NCBI RefSeq assembly: GCF_026213295.1
Contig: NC_079427.1
Location: 28,599,746 to 28,663,745 of the forward strand
Source of the DNA: Gadus chalcogrammus
Taxonomy: Eukaryota > Chordata > Actinopteri > Gadiformes > Gadidae
Reading direction: 5' to 3'
Length of the DNA stretch: 64,000 nucleotides
Shown here: positions 1 to 13,431 of the stretch, one piece after another
Numbering within the stretch: the first letter of the stretch is position 1
Layout: each line of letters begins with the position of its first letter
Position numbers and translations under genes: made by a program
Notes under the pieces: generated by a model
The model's database searches: none
Seen by the model: only the letters and a program-made list of their open reading frames with translations
What the model was told of the DNA's origin: nothing

Positions 1-347
1 CGTAAAGACTGGGCAGTGGTGGTCTGTTTGGAGCCCTTTTTAGCCTAGCCAAGTCGCCAGACCTGCAACCCCGCTTCTGTTTACGTTCCCTCCTCCGTCT
101 TCGGGGTATGCCGCTCGGTGTATCTATCCATGGAGACGCCGGTGTTCTTGATATTCCCGGAGGAATCCCATGCGAGTGTTGAAAGGCACTCGTTATCGGA
201 ATTTGGCATGTTCTACCGAAGTGAAATAAATCCTCTCTGTTGTAGACAATATTTGACGATTGATTTGGTTTCATTTGACTGATTTCACTGCATTGTTTTT
301 GGGAGCACTGAGCCGCTGCGACTATGCGCGCCGCCATGGCAACGCCA
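1..347. other. No recognised feature
   Basis: No coding exon, terminal repeat or low-complexity tract was recognised in this stretch. Short reading frames here have no family resemblance. Confidence 0.4.
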
Positions 348-650
348 GTGCCATGGTCCCCCAGTGGCTATAACTTGCATTCGGTGTAAAACGAGCATTA
401 GGTGTTCTACACGCCTTTGAAAAAACGGAGGCTCAAGCGCGCTGATTTGGAATGTGGTCCCATATGTCGTCATAAGGGTTCTAAGCTCCTCCCCTTTTTC
501 TGCCTTGCCCGCCCAGAGAATTTGGCCCGCCAATGAGACACGACCTTGCGAGCGCCACGTGTGTGTGTTTACACACACTGTAACGCAAGTGTTTGCTGTT
601 GGTTTTATGGCGCATAACACATCGGTTCTTTGACGCCTCTTGTATTTCCA
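348..650. mobile_element. Fragment of TTAA-type MITE family
   Basis: The block starting near 'ggtcccccagtggcta' and running through 'cggaggctcaag' and 'tggcgcataacac' matches the left arm of the element at 22479-24487 almost word for word. Only the internal part is present, with neither terminus, so it is a truncated copy. It is cut off at 651 by a different repeat. Confidence 0.65.
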
Positions 651-651
651 C

Positions 652-960
652 TAGGGCTGGGCGATATGGGCCAAAATGAATGTCTCGATATTTTTTTACT
701 ATATCTCGATACACGATATATATCTCGATATATTTTGAATCTCCTCTAGAGCACATCATAAATGCTCGATTCAACCATGTCTGGCATAATGTTACGTCAG
801 TAATAATTCTAGTATTACTGAAACATAAGTCTGCATGTAGATTACATGAAACAACATATTGTTTAAACTCATTAGTGCTTTCTATTGGAACAATTTAGAA
901 CTTGCACATAAGAAAAGGAAAATCACAGCAAGTTAGATTTACCAACACAGCATTTATTTC
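652..960. mobile_element. Left end of a hAT-like MITE
   Basis: It begins 'tagggctgggcgatatgg' followed by clustered 'tatctcgatat' motifs. This is the start of a very common fish hAT-type MITE family. No matching right terminus or target duplication is visible, so the copy is incomplete and its right limit is a guess. Confidence 0.45.
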
Positions 961-1261
961 AGCATTCAAACCGTTAATTATTTATTAACAGTTTGAATAA
1001 TAATTATTATATATACACTGCCAGACGAAGGATCCAGTGCTATTCCTTTTCGAAACCAAATCCTCAGTTTCCATCCTTTTTTCTCTCTCTGGCTGTTCTC
1101 ACTCACTGGTCGGAGGTACACACACCTACAGCAGCGCGCCTTCCAGACTACGTCACACACGCGCGTCCATGAGAATCTCGTGGACTCGCAATGGGCGGGG
1201 GGAGTGAGTGTGTTTAGAGAGCCACAGGAAAGAGCGAGAGAAGGGAACACTGTGCGTTAAA

Positions 1262-1795
1262 CAAACCCCGAGAAGCCCAATCCCTATGAGCTCCCCACGT
1301 TACGGCCATCAGGAGGCGCACAGAGCTTTTGGCCGTGATATTATATAAACAATTATATTATATTATATATTATTATATATAGAGCTCCGGGAGTCGCAAA
1401 CGGCAACAATCACTTTCTCCTCCATGCTGCAGTTCACCCCGGACTGCACTGCACCGAGTTTGACGGTTGAACGCTGGTTGGCTGTTACGTTACACATGTC
1501 ACTCAGTGGCCACGCTGTTGAACGCTGATTGGCTGTCATCACGCGAAATTCGCATCAAAGTTGAAATATTTCAACTCGAGCAAATTTGTCGCGGCACAAA
1601 TCCTCATGAACGCGCTCGCCTGTGCACGGGGAAGTGTGGCGCGACAAATCAAAACTTGTCGCCGGTTTTCTCTCGTGACCAATTCGCCCGCGTCTCTACG
1701 TTCACTTTGCATGGGTTCTTGTCGCCCCGTCGCGTCTGGAGTGAACGCACGGGGCCAGCACTGGAACCGTGAATTTACACGTTACATGACGTAGC
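1262..1795. mobile_element. Half copy of the long fold-back MITE
   Basis: It carries the family's ordered landmarks: 'gagaagcccaatccc', 'ggaggcgcacagagc', an AT-only stretch, 'gagctccgggagtcgcaaac', and two 'gttgaacgctgattggctgt' blocks. The same order forms each arm of the complete palindromic copy at 47251-48649. Only one arm is present here. Confidence 0.7.
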
Positions 1796-1984
1796 CTAAT
1801 GCCCGGTGTTCAGTTACCCACAATTTATCGTGTGCATTTATTAGCTCCTTAATGTTGTCCAAGTGGAACATTTGTAGCTTTATTAATCGCTAAATAAATA
1901 GTATGTGTTATTTTTGATTTCTTCTTTTTTTTTTTTTTTTGGTTTTCGTTTACTGATTTTTCCTAAACGGTTATGATTTACTAA

Positions 1985-2165
1985 CACCCCTAGTGACACC
2001 CCTAGTGAGGACGTTCAGTAGTGTTTACTAACACCCCTAGTGAGGACGTTCAGCAGTGTTGCCAGATTGGGTGGATTTTCCCGCCAGAATGGGCTACTTT
2101 TGGAGGACGTTCAGGCAGTGTTGCCAGATTGGGCTGTTTTTCCCGCTCTATTGGGCTACTTTTAA
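1985..2165. repeat. Short direct repeats
   Basis: Three related units carry 'gaggacgttcag' followed by 'cagtgttgccagattggg'. An 'acacccctagtga' motif is repeated just before. It looks like a small tandem duplication of dispersed-repeat sequence. Confidence 0.55.
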
Positions 2166-2191
2166 TCACGCACCGGCTCGCTATTCTCTTT

Positions 2192-3089
<898 letters not shown>

Positions 3090-3520
3090 CAATTCAATTC
3101 AATTTTATTTGTATAGCCCTTAATCACCATTACAGTCTCAAAGGGCTTAACAGGCCAAATATTTGTGACACCCCCCTTTACCCATGCCCCCACACGGGCA
3201 AGAAAAAACTCCCTTGAATCAGCAAGGAAGAAATCTTGAGAAGAAACGCAGTGTAGGGGAGCCCTTCTTCCAGGGATGGTCAGGAGTGCAATGGGTGCCA
3301 CAATTGACATACAGGTAAATACATGCACATCATATTGAAATGGTGATGGGGTTCTGGCCGGTTATCCATGAGGAGAGTCCAGGCATCCAGTCCAGTACCC
3401 GCAACACGCTAGAACAGAACGGAACAGTGAATTAGAACGGAAAAGTACATAGTGGGAATGTATAATGTAATAAGAAAAGCACAAGCAAACAGAGTAGTCT
3501 TCACTTCGCATCTGTCGTTT

Positions 3521-6500
3521 TCACACTCCAAATGCAAGATTATAGAGGTGCGTTTTGAGCTTTCCTTTGAATAGCTCCACAGAGTCAGCTTCCCTGATCA
3601 CTGATGGCAGCCTATTCCATAGGAAGGGGGCTCGATAGGCAAACGCTCTCTGTCCAGCCGATTTCTTTTTAACCTTCGGCAATGAAAGAAGGCCAGCTCC
3701 CGAAGACCGGAGGGACCGAGAAGGACTATAAGGAATAATCAGGTCCTTCAGGTAGGATGGAGATAATCCATGCAAGGCTTTATAGGTTAGCAATAGCACC
3801 TTAAAGTCTGATCTGAAAGTTATTGGTAGCCAGTGTAAAGAGGCGAGAATAGGTGTAATATGATCAAACTTTCTCGTTCTGGTCAGCAGTCTAGCTGCCG
3901 CATTGTGTACCAGCTGTAGACTTTTTGTGGTAGAGTTCGGTAATCCCGAGAACAGTGCATTGCAATAGTCCAGTCTTGACGAAACAAATGCATGAATCAG
4001 TGTCTCTGCATCCACTGCAGATAACATTGGTCTGATTCTTGCAATGTTTCTCAGATGGACAAAGGCAATTCTAGTTATACTTCTTATATGTTGGTCAAAG
4101 CATAATTGAGGGTCAAACAGGACACCACAGAGAGACTTCCTCAAACTCTTCCCGGTCCCGCTTCGAGCCGATAACTATCAGCTCTGTCTTCCCAGAATTA
4201 AGCTGTAGGAAGTTTTGTGACATCCAGCCCTTCACAGCAGCCAGACAGGACTCAACCCTTTGAATCTGGGCCGAGTCCCCGGAATCTACAGGAATGTAGA
4301 GCTGGGTGTCATCCGCATAGCAATGGAAACTAATTCCGAAGCTGCGGATAACGTCGCCCAGGGGAAGCATGTAAATTGCAAAAAGTAATGGACCAAGAAC
4401 CGACCCTTGTGGTACGCCGAAGCGTAATTTACAGTGCTTTGATTCTGCACCCTCATGAAGCACAAATTGGGTTCTATCTGTGAGGTACGATTCAAGCCAA
4501 CCAAGAGCCGTACCCCCGAAACCAACATAGTGTTCAAGACGGTGAAGAAGAGTGCTGTGGTCGATCGTATCAAACGCAGCGCTCAGATCCAATAGCACAA
4601 GCATTGTGCTTGTATTTTTATCCAAAGCTAGAAGGATGTCATTTACAACTCTTGTAATAGCAGTTTCAGTTGAGTGGAAATTCCTGAACCCCGACTGGAA
4701 AGGTTCAAAGAGATTGTTCCTCGTCAAATAATCAACAATTTGCTTTGCTACAATCCTTTCCTGTACCTTGGACAGGAAGGGCAGATTCGATATAGGCCGA
4801 TAGTTCCTGACTAATTCAGGGTCTAGGCCAGGCTTTTTGAGTAGCGGTTTTAACACCGCAGCCTTGAAATTGGAGGGAACAATTCCTGTTGAAAATGAAA
4901 GATTCATAAGCGAGAGGATTGCAGGCCCCACCGTTGGAAGAAGTTCCTTAAGAACCCTGGAAGGGAGAGGATCCAACATACAAGTTGTTGGCTTTGATGC
5001 CTTTATCACCCTTTCAAGTTCCACCAAAGGAATTGCCTTGAACTCCAAGAGAGTTGCGTCAGAGTTCACCATCCTACTTGGCAGGACCCCATCCTGCCCC
5101 ACTGGATGTGTAGGATTAGCCGCACGGCAAGCGATCAATTTCCTCTCTAATTGATTGAATCTTATTCTCAAAGAAATCCATGAATTTACCTGCCACGATC
5201 GATGAGCCTACGGTCTGAGTTTGTTTCTGAGTGAGACTCCTCACCGTGTCAAAAAGAAACTTAGGATTGTTTCTATTCAAATTAATGATACTGGAAAAGT
5301 AGGCATTCCTGGCAATAGTCAGCGCACCCTTATAGGTGAGCAGACTGTTATGCCATGCAAGATGAAAGACCTCAAGTTTAGTCGAGCGCCATCTGCGTTC
5401 AAGGATCCTGCAATTTCGCTTCAAAATGCGCGTTTCTGCATTAAACCAGGGAGCTGGTTTTTTCAATGTTCGTTTTTTTAGTTACGTTCGGAGCAACTGA
5501 ATCAATGGCAACAGACAAGGCAATGTTGAGGTCATCAGTAAGGCACTCCACAGAACCATTATAGTTACAGAGAGGTGCAAGTGAACCAGATAACTTATCT
5601 GCCATAGCTGTAATGGTTGCAGGTGTGATGCGGCGACAGCTGAAAGTAGCTTGCTGATCGTCACAGGGGCAGGATACCACCACCTGGAAAGTGAGCAAAA
5701 AGTGGTCTGATAAAGCTGAGGTGTAGGAAGAGACCACTAGCTGTGAAATGTCTACACCGCGGGTCAGAACGAGATCCAGCGTGTTTCCACTGATGTGGGT
5801 TGGGTGCTGGACGAGCTGTTTGAAGCCAAGCGTATCTGTAATGGACAGAAAAGCCCTTGCGAGGGCATCAGACGGGTTATTCACATGAATGTTGAAATCC
5901 CCAATAGGCAAAATATTGTCTGAGTATGTAGCCAGATCAGCTGCAAAGTCAGAAAACTCATCAACAAAAACTGAATACGGTCCTGGGGGACGGTATACTA
6001 CAGCTAAAACGAAAGAGTCTGGAACTCGTTTCGCTTCTCGGGGAGCTGAGGTGCAGAGCGCTAGCACCTCAAAGGATCTGAAAATATATCTATTCTTTGG
6101 CTTTAAATTAAGCTTAGAATTAGATATCAGGGCTACTCCACCACCTTTCTTAACTTCTCTAGATACTTGGGTGCTAACGTAATGGGGTGGAGTAGCTTCG
6201 TTTAGGGCTAGAAACTCATCTGGTTTTAACCAGGTTTCACAAAGCCCCAGTATGTCGATCTTTTTATCAATAATTAGATCATGGACCAAGAGCGCCTTCG
6301 ATGAAAGCAACCTTATGTTCATGAACCCTATTCTGAGTGCTTCCTTTTTATTATTTTCAGAGGGAGTCCGGTTAACACTCAGCTCTGAGGCGATCAATGG
6401 GATCGCGAGAATTCGACATACTGGTCGCGGCTCTCGTCTGCAGGTTTTACACCTCGAGACAGTGCGAGGCCGCACCACCGTACATATAGGTACAGTGTTA

Positions 6501-6904
6501 ATTTCAGGGGGAGTCCGGTTAGTTGTTAGTATTTGATTTGACGTGCGGTTTATCATGCAATTTGCCATGCGATTTTGCACGCCTGTACTAGGTACAGCGT
6601 TAATTTCAGAGGGAGTGCGGTTAACACTCTGCTCTGTCATGCGATTTCCCATGCGATTTGACATGCGATTTACCATGCGATTTACCATGCGATTTACCAT
6701 GCGATTTGTCATGCGATTTGCCATGAGATTTGACATGCGATTTGACATGCGGTTTTGCACCACCGTACATATAGGTACAGCGTTAATTGCAGAGGGAGTC
6801 CGGTTAACACTCAGCTCTGAAACAATTGGTGCAATAGATCCTGGTTCAGCTAACCCATCTGCTGTTCTAGACTCTGTTCTAGACTCTGCAACGTAGACTA
6901 TCAT
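3521..6904 (-). pseudogene. LINE ORF2: endonuclease and reverse transcriptase, frameshifted
   Basis: The gene lies in four successive frames: 6904-5441, 5466-5116, 5171-4113 and 4144-3521. The first frame holds the AP endonuclease (LGLCETWLKPDEF, IGDFNIHVNN, SDHFLLTF). The third holds the RT core (PQGSVLGPLLFAIY and the catalytic YADDTQLY). The last holds the L2-type C-terminal domain (SRLDYCNALFSGLP, LHWLPITFR). Three single-base-type frameshifts, near 5450, 5140 and 4130, separate the frames. The N-terminus is unusual: it contains repeated NRTPSEINAVP units and an NRM(V/S) run before the endonuclease. The ATG at 6904 lies about 60 bases after the expected end of ORF1. Confidence 0.85.
6340..6830 (-). 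repeat. In-frame minisatellite inside LINE ORF2
   Basis: A 12-bp unit ('catgcgatttac' and variants) is repeated about 12 times at 6640-6760, giving a four-residue NRMV/NRMS repeat. It sits inside a larger duplication of a segment containing 'gagtccggttaacactc' (about four copies). All repeats are multiples of three, so the frame survives. Confidence 0.8.
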
Positions 6905-6977
6905 GTTGCTAGCAGGATTGCTAAACTCCTGCAGCCCAGCGTGCTGTGAGTGGATGAGTCACGCCTGACTAAGACAT

Positions 6978-7745
6978 CTATCTATGATTTTTGACATAAT
7001 TGAGGCGCCTAACCCAGTAGGGTGTAGGCCGTCTCTCCTGAGGGCGACCCCACAGGGAGGGCCAGTTATCTATGAAACCAAAGCCCTGCTCTGAACTATA
7101 TCGTGCCAGCCAGCGATTTAGAGACAATAATCTACTATAACGCTCATCATTACCCTTATCGGTCAGAGGGCCAGAGAGAATTAATCGATGCCGACACATC
7201 TTTCTGGCGAAGTCACAAAGCCTAGCTATGTTGCTTTTTGTGATCTCAGTTTGTCTTGTCCTAGCATCGTTGGTGCCGACATGGACTACAATGTTGTCGA
7301 AACTAGTGTCGGTGTTTGGTGCATCTAATCTAACTCCGTATGAGGTCTGACCGCATGTCAGCACCCTAAGTTTAGCTTCAATGTCGGGAGCCCTGGCCCC
7401 AGGTAGGCAAATAACTTTCGCTGGCGAGTGTAGCCTAACTTTACGTGTAACAGAGTCACCTATGACTAGCGTTTTTACCCCCGAAAAAGACTTGCGAGGC
7501 AGGGTACTGACCGCAACCTGCCTCGCAAGTGGTGCTGCCGACAGGATTGCCTTGACGGAGTCACTGCTAACGATAGCGTTAGCTCCACGAGTCCGCCTGG
7601 CGGGTCTCTTCTCTATACTTTCTGGAGTATCTGTTTTCTTTATGCTCGCTACCCTTTCCTCCTCTAACTGACAGATACGTCTCTCTAGCAGAGCTATCTT
7701 GTCCATGAGAAAGTCAGAGCAAGAACAAGAACAACCGGAATCCAT
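6978..7745 (-). pseudogene. LINE ORF1: SGNH/esterase-domain protein
   Basis: ORF1 of the L2-type LINE. A Cys/Ser-rich N-terminus (MDSGCSCSCSDF) is followed by a short coiled coil (about residues 15-35) and then an SGNH hydrolase domain. The first block reads LVIGDSVTRKV and the Asn block reads VHVGTNDART. The start at 7745 is preferred over the upstream in-frame Met at 7937 because the upstream part is low-complexity leader. The catalytic His block (DGLHPTGLG) is present but lies in the next frame near 7010-7040, so a 1-base frameshift near 7050 removes it from the reading frame. In CR1/L2 elements this protein is thought to help form the ribonucleoprotein; the esterase role is not settled. 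Confidence 0.8.
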
Positions 7746-8094
7746 GCTTACCGTGGTTTGATGCAGACGGAGCTCCAGCGAGGAAACAGCGAATACAATA
7801 CAGAGTATGCAGAACAGGTCGCAGATATAAATACCGAAAATAGATACAAACCGAGATAGCAGGTCGACGCTAAGCGTCCTGCTAACCAAACCAAACAAAC
7901 CAAGCCGGCAACCCGGAAGTTGTGTCTGCGGCGTCACACGGCTGCGTCTGCGGCGTCACACGGCAGCCTCGGGTCAGCCTTGGTGCTGTACTTCGGTTCA
8001 ATAAACTCAACACCAAATGGATGAGAGGGTCTCCCTCTTCAGTGGATTCTCCTCAGGGTCCCTCCCATTCCAAGCACCTTACCAATCCGGAGTA

Positions 8095-8225
8095 GCATTA
8101 ACGACGACAGCTTCATGCTGGCCAATCCACCCTTGGTAGCTTTAACAACGACAGCTTCATGCTGGCCAATCCACCCTTGGTAGCTTTAACAACGACAGCT
8201 TCATGCTGGCCATTCCATCCTCGGT
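8095..8225. repeat. 44-bp tandem repeat, about three copies
   Basis: 'acgacagcttcatgctggcc' recurs at exact 44-base spacing (8106, 8150 and 8194). Copies 1-3 differ at only a few positions. Confidence 0.85.
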
Positions 8226-9292
8226 AGCATCAATCCCAGGCCACAGCAACATTTGTTGGAGGGAAGATGGTTTTCAAAGCAGCGTGTGAAGCTGGTCAGT
8301 TCGTCCTTCACTCTTATTGTGGTCCACTTTATTCGTAGGATTTGATATGCGACAAAGACGGCGAGATACAGTATATGCTGCACTCCAGATGGACAATCCA
8401 TGGTTATTTAGTCGGCCTTCAATGTGTTCTCTGACCTGAAGGGACATGGAAGGGATTGTTTAGCATGGGATTGGATTCTTACAGAGCTTAGAGGTCAGAG
8501 TTTATGTTTATTTGTTTTAATCATGCATATTTTATAGCTGGCCAGTTCTAAAAAAGATCAGCATGTCACGAGTTCCAAGTTAGAACATTGCGCTATGGTT
8601 CACTCACAAAAAACCAAACCCACTGTAATCCCAGTGCCCTGTGGTGCGTGTGTTCATTGCAGGTCCCTAAGCCATTCTGTCATTGGGAGCAGATAAGAGT
8701 GAACTGGAGGATTCATTTCTGTGTAGGGCTGATGTATTTGCATTGTTGCAGCTCCAAATCGTTATCGCGCCTGCTGAAGTCACATTGCACGCTCATCTGA
8801 TTCACCCTATTGTGTGTCGATCACCAATCGTCACAGACATGCAGGCACGCACACAAGCAAATACACATCCATGCTTGTGCAACACACAGACAATTTTTTT
8901 TCAGAGATGCTAAAATGTACTCTGCCTACTGTTGCTCAAATTAATTATGCAGAGACGTACTGCACACTGATGAGGGGCCTTATTCCTGACAAGAACCACA
9001 CCAAAGGTGGGGTTCGCATTCAACATTTCATCGCTTTCATAATTTTATCATGAAATAATTGAATATATCTAATTGATAAGCATACTTCATTAATTGAGTG
9101 GGGCAATTACAAGTTCCTTCTCTTCTATTGTTACAGGGTAGAAATAAGTCAATGGCGTTTAATTGGAAGGCTCCACAATTTCATGAAGAAGGCTGTACCT
9201 CGTGTGCGAGTGAGAACAGGGAACCAAGTGAGAGGAGAGAGTAGAGTAGAATGAAATTAAAGCTGTAATTAAACTTTGGATGTGATACTATG

Positions 9293-9294
<2 letters not shown>
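8226..9294. other. No recognised feature
   Basis: Apparently unique sequence. No exon, terminal repeat or RNA gene was recognised. Confidence 0.4.

Positions 9295-9324
<30 letters not shown>
9295..9324. repeat. (GT)n microsatellite
   Basis: Fifteen GT dinucleotides. Confidence 0.95.
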
Positions 9325-9325
<1 letters not shown>

Positions 9326-9531
9326 TCGCTCAGAGAGGGTGTTATTGCCTCATTCTTCAGAGACATACGAGGATTACCTGGGAATAATGTTTATTATAAA
9401 AAATTCAGTTAACAATGCTGTTGCAGCATTCTTGAAGAAAGTTGTCCAATCCCGGATTGCTTTTAACTGACTTTATTTGTTAAAGTAGGCATGTTTCGGT
9501 ATGGTAACTATGAAGCTTAAGGGAGGGAATT

Positions 9532-9919
9532 GTATCTAACGCGTGGAGAGGAAAATACCGTGATCTACTTCAAGCCCCCGGGCTTAGGCCCGGTGGCTCT
9601 CTGCCGTCTACCTATTGATCTCTGGCCTCTTCACTTCGAATCACCCGCTAGAGGACGTCAAGTGGGCGTGGCCTATGCAGTGGGCGTGGCCGGGGTGACG
9701 TAATGGCTTCGGCTTCTTCACCTATCTAAAGGTGCTGCCTTCTGTGGATGGAGCAGCCTTCAATAAGGTCTTGCTCCCCTTGTGGCTATGTATAGTATTT
9801 ACGGCTTATATGTTTGGTCCTGCTTCCTAGTGGTTAAGTGAGGGTAATACTGCTTGTGCGTTTGAATCTGCTTCCTAGAGGCTATGGGGAGGCAGCTCAG
9901 GTTCTTAAAATACGTAACA
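9532..9919. repeat. LTR-like block
   Basis: The block has matching ends (TTGT...ACAA) and purine tracts outside both edges: 'aagggagggaa' on the left and, read on the minus strand, 'ccaaggaggga' on the right. Inside, on the plus strand, a TATA-like 'ctatctaaagg' is followed about 35 bases later by 'ttcaataagg', which looks like an R region. The neighbouring env fragment (10790-11160) is on the minus strand, which would make this a 3-prime LTR read from the minus strand. The internal promoter-like order favours the plus strand. Orientation is therefore unresolved, and no duplicated flank is seen. Confidence 0.45.
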
Positions 9920-10789
9920 ATCCCTCCTTGGTCATCTAAGATGACCATACAATAATATTTTACATCATAAACACCATTTACCACACCGAAAACATAGTCA
10001 AAGTAGGATAAATCATCAACACCACCAACCGAGTGGGAAAACTCCATAATAGAGATAAAACAACCACGGATCACCATAACACTGAAACGGCATTTGCCTT
10101 GATGGGTCTCATAGGTAATACAAGTCATATTATCAATACAACAATGAACATATATCCTGGTTATCATACAATCATATGGTCAAACAGCACACAAACAAAA
10201 GTATCCATAGAAATCCTAAGCTAATACTTTTTGGTTATGTGCAAAAAGGTCATTACATTTTCAACATGTGCAAAAGTAAAGTACAAAATTAGAAGTCATA
10301 ATAACATTTTTCAAAATTCAAGATTATTGATAGGCTAGCATGGATTTGGGTGGTTCAGGTGATCTTCGTGTATTGGTGCGCTGTTGCATGTGGGTGGTTT
10401 TGGACATTGTTATTATCGCAGCCATTGTTTCTTCTGTCGCCGTCGGGGCCTGTAATTCATGAACCCAAGACTCGTCCCTCCTTGTCAAGGGCTCAGCTCA
10501 CAGAGAGGTTACTTTCACATCATGGGAGCCTCCTTCAGGCGTTCAATCATCGTCGTGTCAGCAACAGGAAACCTGTAAACAACTGTCTCAAAGAAGATCA
10601 ACCGCCCCATTATCAATGGGGTGATACAGAAATAATGGGTTGCACTCGCAACCAAGCAACACCACACAATAACAAACATAGCCTGGTATAGTTGTTTAAA
10701 AATGTGTTATTCAAGTAAATCCGGGATATTGATTATCTTATATACAGGCGCTACTACTAGAATAGTATAGGTGTTGACTATTCTACATA
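9920..10789. other. Unassigned sequence between LTR-like block and env relic
   Basis: No domain was recognised on either strand. It may be decayed retroviral sequence, but nothing in it shows this directly. Confidence 0.3.
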
Positions 10790-11160
10790 TTACAGCTGGA
10801 TAGGGTCGGGCCCCTCAGGTGATGTATCGTTCACTTTCATCGGATCATATCTGATCCCCATGTAAGCCTGAATGGCACTTGGGGCTTCTGTAGCGCTCAC
10901 TGCTGTGGTGATCAGCAGATGCAGTAGCCCTCGTGCACAGGGAATACAACAGCAGCCGGTGACAATTAACACGGTCTCTGCCATTATACCCGCGACGGGC
11001 ACTTACTGGATCATGCCTTTCCACCTCCCAAACATATTCTCCATCCATCCTGTGAAAGGGTCATTAATGCCGGAGTTCTCTGCCAATTCGAACCTGAGGG
11101 ATTGTAATCATGCCAGCGCCCTGGTCACCAACCCATCCGGAGCTGTGTTATTGGGGATAA
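10790..11160 (-). pseudogene. Endogenous retrovirus env transmembrane-subunit fragment
   Basis: On the minus strand, broken frames resemble the end of a gamma/epsilon-type retroviral Env. There is an amphipathic leucine-rich segment, a Trp-rich juxtamembrane stretch (FTGWMENMFG), a hydrophobic span, and a cysteine motif CCCIPC at the cytoplasmic border followed by a short tail. At least two in-frame stops interrupt it. No gag, pol or surface subunit is recognisable next to it, so it is an old relic. The call rests on motif resemblance only; a profile search of the fragment would settle it. Confidence 0.5.
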
Positions 11161-11744
11161 AAGTACAACATTTTCATGTTGTGCCTATCATCGCATACAC
11201 CCCTCCTTGCTCTGTCAATAACATATCCATACCTTATATATTCCTTTAACCTTATTTGTGGAAAACTGTACGAACTGTTGCTGATTATGGTATATGTAAT
11301 TTATCCCAACAATATTTTTTCTAATGGTGGACAACCAAAACAGAACCGATTCAAATCCTGCCGTTATTTGATTTCCTCATGTGACTGTTACTCCTTGCTC
11401 GGCGGACGTAGTTTGTAGGCTCCGGGTGTGTCTGCATCTGGTTCTGGAACTTTTTGTTTCTATTGTAGAAATACAAACTCATGTACAGCAGTTAGTTGTT
11501 CAAAAGCATATTTCCTTTAATTCTAATTTTAATTGTTTTACAGTATCTACTTTGATTTAATTTCACACTACATCCCTCCTTGCGCATTGCTTCAGCCATG
11601 CGCATCGAATGACAACCAAACCTAACAACGCCGTAGTGCAACCAAGTTGAAGTTCCTTTCCTTAATCATCTGTATATAAACCAATCTATTGTGAAGAGAA
11701 ATGAAAACCAGTATACAAAACCAAAGGTCGATATTGGTGGGAAC

Positions 11745-12590
11745 TAGGGATGTGTCGGTCGCGACCGATTCGTTACAACGAACGAATCCCGAACGTGAAC
11801 GACAAGAACTGGTTCCCCAAAACAAGAAGAACTGGTTATTTGATTCTTTTTTTTAAACATCAACCAAAAATATGGTCACGTAAATAAAATATACAAACGA
11901 ACAGAGCTTTGTCTCCCCGCGACTTATATTGATTGAGTCTACAACGTTCTCAAAGATTCAGCCAATGAGAGGTAGCAATGGTATTTCAATGGCACCTGGG
12001 TAAACCAATGACAAGGCGGTACCGTCGAATATGCGCGCTTTCTGTCTGACGTATCTTGGGTCATACCATTCGACGTGGGGCCACTCATATATCCCCCTAC
12101 ATTTTTTCGAAAATAGACTTGACCTCCATCTGTTTATTGGATAAACGCATTTCCCAATCCCAGGAGTCTTTGCTCCATTCTACGTCAATTTAAGAACAAA
12201 CAAAGAAATTAAACTGCAGTTCGTATTTTTTATTTATGACCATGAAAGTTCTGTAATGCCTGAACAATGAAGAATGAAATGTAAAGTAAAATAAAATTAT
12301 AAATGTAAAACCATGAATGAAATATAGAGAGTAAGCAAGTGGTATAAATATTGATGGGACGTTCAGTTATACTATATAGGAGGTATCGCCAAACGGCGGA
12401 CCGCGGTCTTGACGGTCCTATCCGGACCCATGACCAATTTAAAATAATAATAAAAATAAGTTTGTTTTTTTTTACGACGTAATCTGACGTAACGAACTAA
12501 TCAAAACGACCGAATCAAATAAACGAATCGTTATAGTGAACTGAACTGAAAGAACTAGTTCCCGGAAAAGAATAATTTTGCCCATCCCTA
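11745..12590. mobile_element. hAT MITE with perfect 8-bp duplication
   Basis: The termini are 'tagggatg' and 'catcccta'. The flanking 8-mer GTGGGAAC is identical at 11737-11744 and 12591-12598. The interior is non-coding and holds inverted 'aacgaatc' and 'gaactggttc' motifs. It is an 846-bp non-autonomous copy. Confidence 0.9.
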
Positions 12591-12803
12591 GTGGGAACAC
12601 ATCACAGTTTGCGAACAGGTGTACTCAAGGAAATATAGAATTTAGATGTTTACGGTAAAAGGGGCTTACAAATGCATGGTAATACAACATTAAATGTTAA
12701 CTGTGTGTGTGTATGCGTGAGTGCGTATGTGCATCAGCCTGAGGGCTTCTCTCATGCATCCACCCCTCATGCATCCTCCCCTCGAGTGAGTCATCCCTAT
12801 TCT

Positions 12804-12807
<4 letters not shown>

Positions 12808-12885
<78 letters not shown>
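12808..12885. repeat. (CT)n microsatellite
   Basis: About 39 CT dinucleotides. The apparent Arg/Glu protein on the other strand is an artefact of the repeat. Confidence 0.97.
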
Positions 12886-12887
<2 letters not shown>

Positions 12888-13431
12888 CCATTGGCTCTCA
12901 GATGATGACCACATTTTAAATCTGCTTGTGTTTACAATGTGTGGGAGGGTGTTTAATGGCCCCCCTGCCAGTTTGTGTTGCATTTCATTTGCTCCTTTGC
13001 AATTTCCCACCCTGCGACTCATGAGTTTTAATTTCATGGACTCATTAGGCATTTTCACACTGCCAAGCCGGTACGGTCGCAGCTTGGCACACCCTGCAAT
13101 TTCACTGTCTAGCCTGTATAAAACTGAGGGGGTATATTTCCCCTTCGTCACAGAGCCGGCTTTCTTGGTTCATTGGAGCAGGAGGGATACGCACCGAGAC
13201 GTCTTTAGAATAATCACAGGTTCTAAGCAGAAAGGCCTGGAGGAACTATATCTATATACGGGACCGGAAGTGACAACCGACCAGGCCAGATGTGGTGCAT
13301 GTGCCTCTGACAAACATTTTCTGTTTATTCGAGGCTTTCTGCGTTAAAAATGAATTATTTTGCAAAACGAACCAGTGATTTATTGGAGATACACTACACT
13401 CTACCATCTAACTTTAAGACTGTATCTCTAG

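Larger units (their letters stand above)
3090..7960 (-). mobile_element. Near full-length L2/CR1-type LINE
   Basis: This is a non-LTR retrotransposon on the minus strand. In order it has ORF1 with an SGNH-type esterase domain, ORF2 with an AP endonuclease and reverse transcriptase, then a 3-prime tail ending in a short 'aattcaattcaatttt' repeat (plus-strand view). ORF1 with an esterase domain plus a short-repeat tail instead of poly-A is characteristic of the L2/CR1 group. The copy is about 4.9 kb, so it is close to full length, but ORF2 needs three frameshifts and ORF1 one. It is therefore a recent but dead insertion. No target-site duplication was identified. Confidence 0.88.
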
